Positions 62,763 to 64,000 of a DNA stretch of 64,000 nt are shown one piece after another (within the stretch, counting starts at the first letter, position 1; every line of letters begins with the position of its first letter). Made by a program: the position numbers and the translations under genes. Below the pieces are notes generated by a model. It worked only from the letters and a program-made list of their open reading frames with translations, was not told the DNA's origin and did not search any database. This stretch comes from Hoeflea_A sp965249925 (GTDB lineage: Bacteria > Pseudomonadota > Alphaproteobacteria > Rhizobiales > Rhizobiaceae): assembly GCA_965249925.1 (NCBI GenBank), contig OZ252260.1, positions 6,696,001-6,760,000 of the forward strand, read 5' to 3'.

Positions 62763-64000
62763 ATGCGAGGGTTAAGGCCCATCACCCTGAGTGTCGCGCT
62801 GTTGGTGGCTTCCGCCGCTCACGGCCAGACATCGGACGACTCGGCCGCGACCTTCCGCGCCGATTTTCTTGCCGGCAAACTGAGTTGGCAACAGGTGCTC
62901 GACCGGGCGAAGCAGGAAGCGAGGGTGAACTTTTTCTATTGGGGCGGCAACGATGTTCTGAACCTGTGGATGGACAGCGTTGCGGGCCAGCAGATGGCGG
63001 GACTTGGCATCGCCCTATATCCAAACCGGTTGACCGAAACCTGGGACGCGGTCGACCTCGTCATCGACGAGCACCAAGCCGGCAAGGCGATCGGTCAGGG
63101 CAGTGCCGACGTCATCTGGCTCAATGGCGAGAATTTTCTGGCTCTGGAGGACAAGGACCTGCTGTTCGGGGCCTTCGCCGAAAAGCTTCCGAATTCCGGT
63201 AACTTCGACTGGGACCCGAAGGACCCGCGGTCAAACTCCAACCGCTTCGATTTCGGCGTGGCAACCGGTGCGCATGAGATTCCCTGGTCAAGTGAACAAT
63301 ATGTGTGTGCGGTCAACCGACAATATGTGCCCGCCGACAAAACGCCGACGACATTTGCCGAGCTTGAATCGTATCTGGAGAGCAATCCCGGCCGCTTCAG
63401 CTATATCGCGCCGCCAGAGAAATCCGGTACCACTTTCGTCGTCGCGGCGCTGTACGCTCACAACCCCGACGGTACCGGTGTCGCTGCCTTTCAACGCAGC
63501 GCATCCGCCATCGGTGTGAGCGAACTGGCGCGCCTGATGGCGCCCGGTCTGGCGTTCCTCAGGTCGTTGCAGCCGCATCTTTTGCACGATGACAACGGCG
63601 ACGTTCACTACCTGGCGGATGCAATCGCGGCGGACCGGCATTTCCGCGATGGAGATATCCACTTCACCTGTGCTTTCGGCACCTACAAGACCGCATCCCG
63701 GATCACCACGGGACGCTATCCAGACACCGCCGAAGCGATGATCTTCCCCAAGGATTTGATGATCAGGACGAAAACGTTCCTCGCCATACCGGCCAGTGCG
63801 GCCCATCCGGCGGCGGCGCTGGTGTTTGCCAACTATATGGCATCGGTGGACGCGCAGGCCAGCAAGTTGCGTGTGGTGGGCTATCCGCCCGGGGTCGATC
63901 TGTGGACACTGAAGGAAAGCAATTCGAAGGCAATTGAAGCGGCTGCACCGCCGCATGTCGGCGTCACGCAGAATGAACTCGATGCCAATGCCGTACCCGA
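62763..64000 (+). CDS. ABC transporter substrate-binding protein, YnjB-like (3' end outside window)
   Basis: The frame runs from the ATG at 62763 to the end of the window without a stop, giving at least 412 residues. A signal peptide covers about 1-22 (SAAHGQ end). The mature protein has the YnjB pattern: NFFYWGGNDVLNLWMD, a W-x-x-VD-LVIDEHQAGKA stretch, ADVIWLNGENF and NRFDFGVATGAHEIPWSSEQ, as in periplasmic binding proteins near thiamine/iron/spermidine-type transporters. Its permease and ATPase genes would be downstream, outside the window. The frame was read directly from the sequence. The cargo is not known. Confidence 0.85.
   Translation, partial: MRGLRPITLSVALLVASAAHGQTSDDSAATFRADFLAGKLSWQQVLDRAKQEARVNFFYWGGNDVLNLWMDSVAGQQMAGLGIALYPNRLTETWDAVDLVIDEHQAGKAIGQGSADVIWLNGENFLALEDKDLLFGAFAEKLPNSGNFDWDPKDPRSNSNRFDFGVATGAHEIPWSSEQYVCAVNRQYVPADKTPTTFAELESYLESNPGRFSYIAPPEKSGTTFVVAALYAHNPDGTGVAAFQRSASAIGVSELARLMAPGLAFLRSLQPHLLHDDNGDVHYLADAIAADRHFRDGDIHFTCAFGTYKTASRITTGRYPDTAEAMIFPKDLMIRTKTFLAIPASAAHPAAALVFANYMASVDAQASKLRVVGYPPGVDLWTLKESNSKAIEAAAPPHVGVTQNELDANAVP

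Overview
The window looks like chromosomal DNA of an alphaproteobacterium, most likely of the Hyphomicrobiales (Rhizobiales). The pointers are the aapJQMP general amino-acid ABC operon divergent from metC (an arrangement known from Rhizobium), a BTLCP-type transglutaminase-like peptidase, a tandem-PilZ protein, a DUF3126 protein, TamA/TamB, and several TRAP/TTT transporters. No tRNA, rRNA, insertion sequence, integrase or CRISPR array was seen. Base composition is fairly GC-rich and even, except for two short AT-rich patches near 24.2-24.95 kb and 31.2-31.34 kb. Both window edges cut a gene: an O-antigen-ligase-like protein on the left and a YnjB-like binding protein on the right.

Layout. 1-14.4 kb is mostly housekeeping: O-antigen ligase-like protein, adenine deaminase, the TamB/TamA envelope module, an unusual HPPD-like VOC protein, HIT, CBS, rhomboid and PilZ proteins. 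14.5-24.2 kb is a catabolic block around a divergent RpiR-type regulator. Its minus-strand arm holds an FAD/GcvT demethylase, an MDR oxidoreductase, two HpbD-like enolase-superfamily proteins and a class III aminotransferase, with 4-nt overlaps. Its plus-strand arm holds the regulator, a Rieske oxygenase and a CMD-family protein. The set resembles pathways that epimerise and stepwise N-demethylate proline-betaine-type compounds. 24.2-32.9 kb is mixed: DUF3592-like protein, BTLCP, gamma-carbonic anhydrase, DUF3126, cysE, enoyl-CoA hydratase, two hydrolases, a zinc-finger protein and a flavin monooxygenase.

32.9-56.7 kb is the most interesting part: a large catabolic island. A minus-strand operon (RidA, TRAP transporter, GST-arylformamidase fusion) diverges from a GntR/UTRA regulator. 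Two plus-strand operons follow. One encodes an Asp-box beta-propeller, an unknown protein, GMC oxidoreductase, NDP-forming acyl-CoA synthetase, aldehyde dehydrogenase, SDR, a tautomerase lacking Pro1, an isochorismatase-family hydrolase, enoyl-CoA hydratase and a CrtI-like flavoprotein. The other encodes a LigM-like tetrahydrofolate-dependent O-demethylase, a TctA-TctB fusion with its binding protein, a TauD-type dioxygenase and a VanA-like Rieske O-demethylase. Three near-identical palindromes (AAGTTGTA-N2-TACAACTT type) sit in front of the three transcription units and probably define one GntR regulon. The enzyme set suggests uptake and breakdown of a methoxylated aromatic, possibly through a CoA-dependent side-chain step. 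The substrate is inferred, not shown.

56.7-64 kb holds aapP-aapM-aapQ-aapJ on the minus strand, then metC and the partial binding-protein gene on the plus strand. Strong stem-loops follow two binding-protein genes (aapJ and the TctC-like gene), and two orphan intrinsic terminators (13.5 kb minus, 27.5 kb plus) hint at small RNAs.
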